Assembly: GCA_003342895.1 (NCBI GenBank)
Contig: PTFA01000091.1
Coordinates: 1,437,660 to 1,501,659 of the forward strand
DNA length: 64,000 nucleotides
Direction of reading: 5' to 3'
From: Casuarius casuarius
Lineage: Eukaryota; Chordata; Aves; Casuariiformes; Casuariidae
The first letter of the stretch is position 1, and every line of letters starts with the position of its first letter. Shown here in pieces: positions 62,801 through 64,000 of this stretch. The translations under genes and the position numbers were made by a program. The notes under the pieces were generated by a model. That model saw nothing but the letters and a program-made list of their open reading frames with translations, was not told the origin of the DNA and did no database searches.

Positions 62801-64000
62801 TCTAAAGACACTGAATTATTCGGAGTAGACTGTTTACCTCGATAAGCATAGAGCTAGCCTTGCATACTGAGCCTTTATGTGAAATTTCATTGTCCAAAGC
62901 AGTATGACCTGTTAAGATTTACAGGCTTTATTAGCAGCAATAACAATTTTATAATCAACATCAGTAAATAAGGGTTTATTGAGAACTCTACAACTCTAAT
63001 TTGTAGAAAACAATTAAAATGTCAGTTTTTCATTGGATATAATTCCTAACCTTCATAAAAGAAAGATATTCTGTTTAAATGTTGAGTGTAAAGCAGTGCA
63101 GTTCAGAATGATAAATTTTTCTGAAAACACATTGGTTTTCTGCTAAACGATGAGTAAGTAACCAAGCAATACAATCATCATCTTTAATTAGGACCACGCT
63201 CATAAATAATAGGGTAAGAAAAAATGAACATACATAATATAGAAGTATAAATTCTGTTTTGTGCATTGGTTCCACGTGACCTCTGAACTGTAAGACTGCC
63301 AGCTCTAAAAGCTTTGACTCCTCTCATGATACTTGATGTTTTCTCTAAGTCCTAGCCTCTGCAATGAAGAAATAACTTGAAAGTCTCAGATTTGATTAAA
63401 AATATGGATAAATTTTCAGTTTACGGTTGTAGAAAAAATCTGAAAATGAGTAATTCAAATACTACTGTTTTTAATCTTTTGTCTTTTAAGCAACTCTTAC
63501 AGCCTTTGGAGGTTTATGTGAGAGCTACAAACATGTAGTTAGGCTGCCAGTTCTGTTTCAGGTAGCTGTGACTTGTAGAGCTGCTCTATGCTTCACACCA
63601 AGCCCCACCTCCCCCATCACCCTTCTCTGACATTTCAGTAATTGGTTTTATGAAATGAAGATGTTCTTTACCAATATCTCAGGGCCCTAACACCAGTTCT
63701 TATAACAGTGATAAACACCAACAGCACCAAATCTTTATACTGAGAATAAATGTTGTGTAACCTGCAGTGACATCAGTTACTCCTTATGCTAAACTTCACT
63801 TAAACAGTTGCAGCTGCCCACAAAACAGACTCACTTCCTTCTCCACACAGCAAGAAGGAGCACAGCTGCTGTCTCCCAGCAGAACAAAACCTAATGTCAT
63901 GTTAAAAAGCTAACTGCTTCATACACCTGCAGATGTCTGTCTGTCTTCAGATGTGCTAATCCAAATCCTATAAAAGCTTAATACAGAACCTTCTGTAATC

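Larger units (their letters stand above)
1..64000 (-). other. UNC5D: UNC5D gene, internal portion (partial at both ends)
   Basis: Nine minus-strand exons between 39810 and 121 join at GT/AG sites into one 531-codon open frame. The domain order is half Ig, TSP1, TSP1, stalk, transmembrane helix, linker and ZU5, which is the layout of the UNC5 netrin receptors. Wording such as [23 protein letters not shown] and [13 protein letters not shown] matches UNC5D, as I remember it, better than UNC5A, B or C. The mammalian protein is about 950 residues from about 17 exons, so this window holds roughly exons 5 to 13 (inference). The start codon, Ig1, UPA and death domain are outside. That the whole interval up to 64000 is gene body is inferred from the lack of any start exon or other gene. 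Confidence 0.93.
39811..64000 (-). other. UNC5D 5' intron, at least 24 kb, open at window end
   Basis: Sequence upstream of the Ig2 exon in transcript order. UNC5D is known in mammals for very long 5' introns, and no Ig1 or first-half Ig2 exon could be found here, so it is read as one intron. It contains a G run with one undetermined base (40152-40167), T16 (42904-42919), A14 (48801-48814), one undetermined base at 50242, MIR-like fragments near 40920-41035, 49885-49970 and 58712-58800, and dispersed-repeat fragments near 55335-55405 and 59795-59875. The longest open frame, 136 codons at 56067-56477, is of about the length expected by chance. Confidence 0.75.

Overview
This is a non-coding-rich vertebrate genomic window. 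It carries the middle part of a single gene on the minus strand, the netrin receptor gene UNC5D. Nine coding exons were recognised by joining minus-strand reading frames at GT/AG splice sites. They run in transcript order from 39810 down to 121 and give 1,593 coding bases (531 codons) that stay open across every join. The gene is cut at both ends. The exons for the signal peptide, first Ig domain and first half of the second Ig domain lie beyond base 64000. The exons for the UPA and death domains lie before base 1.

Layout in transcript order (high to low coordinate): about 24 kb of 5' intron (39811-64000); second half of Ig domain 2 (39630-39810); first thrombospondin type 1 module (38624-38791); second TSP1 module (37058-37222); a 33-nt microexon in the extracellular stalk (28277-28309); transmembrane and juxtamembrane exon (21860-22045); a large cytoplasmic linker exon that begins the ZU5 domain (17441-17818); and three further ZU5-region exons (13134-13218, 2046-2214, 121-348). 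Introns between these exons range from 838 to 10,919 bases.

The organism is most likely a bird, or at least a sauropsid. The protein is clearly UNC5D but differs from the mammalian sequence as I remember it. I see no mammalian L1 or Alu-type repeats. Recognisable repeats are few and old: one decayed CR1 LINE, several MIR/CORE-SINE-like fragments, and a few fragments of an old dispersed element with a near-palindromic core. Species cannot be fixed without a database search.

The encoded protein is a single-pass receptor. Its Ig domains bind netrin and FLRT proteins, the TSP1 modules form the stalk, and the intracellular ZU5-UPA-death supermodule signals repulsive guidance or, without ligand, apoptosis. 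I found no second gene, structural RNA gene, CRISPR array or clearly new system. The observations most worth following are the pyrimidine-tract-flanked microexon, the run of five in-frame phase 1-1 exons, the juxtamembrane caspase-type site, and the dispersed near-palindromic repeat fragments.
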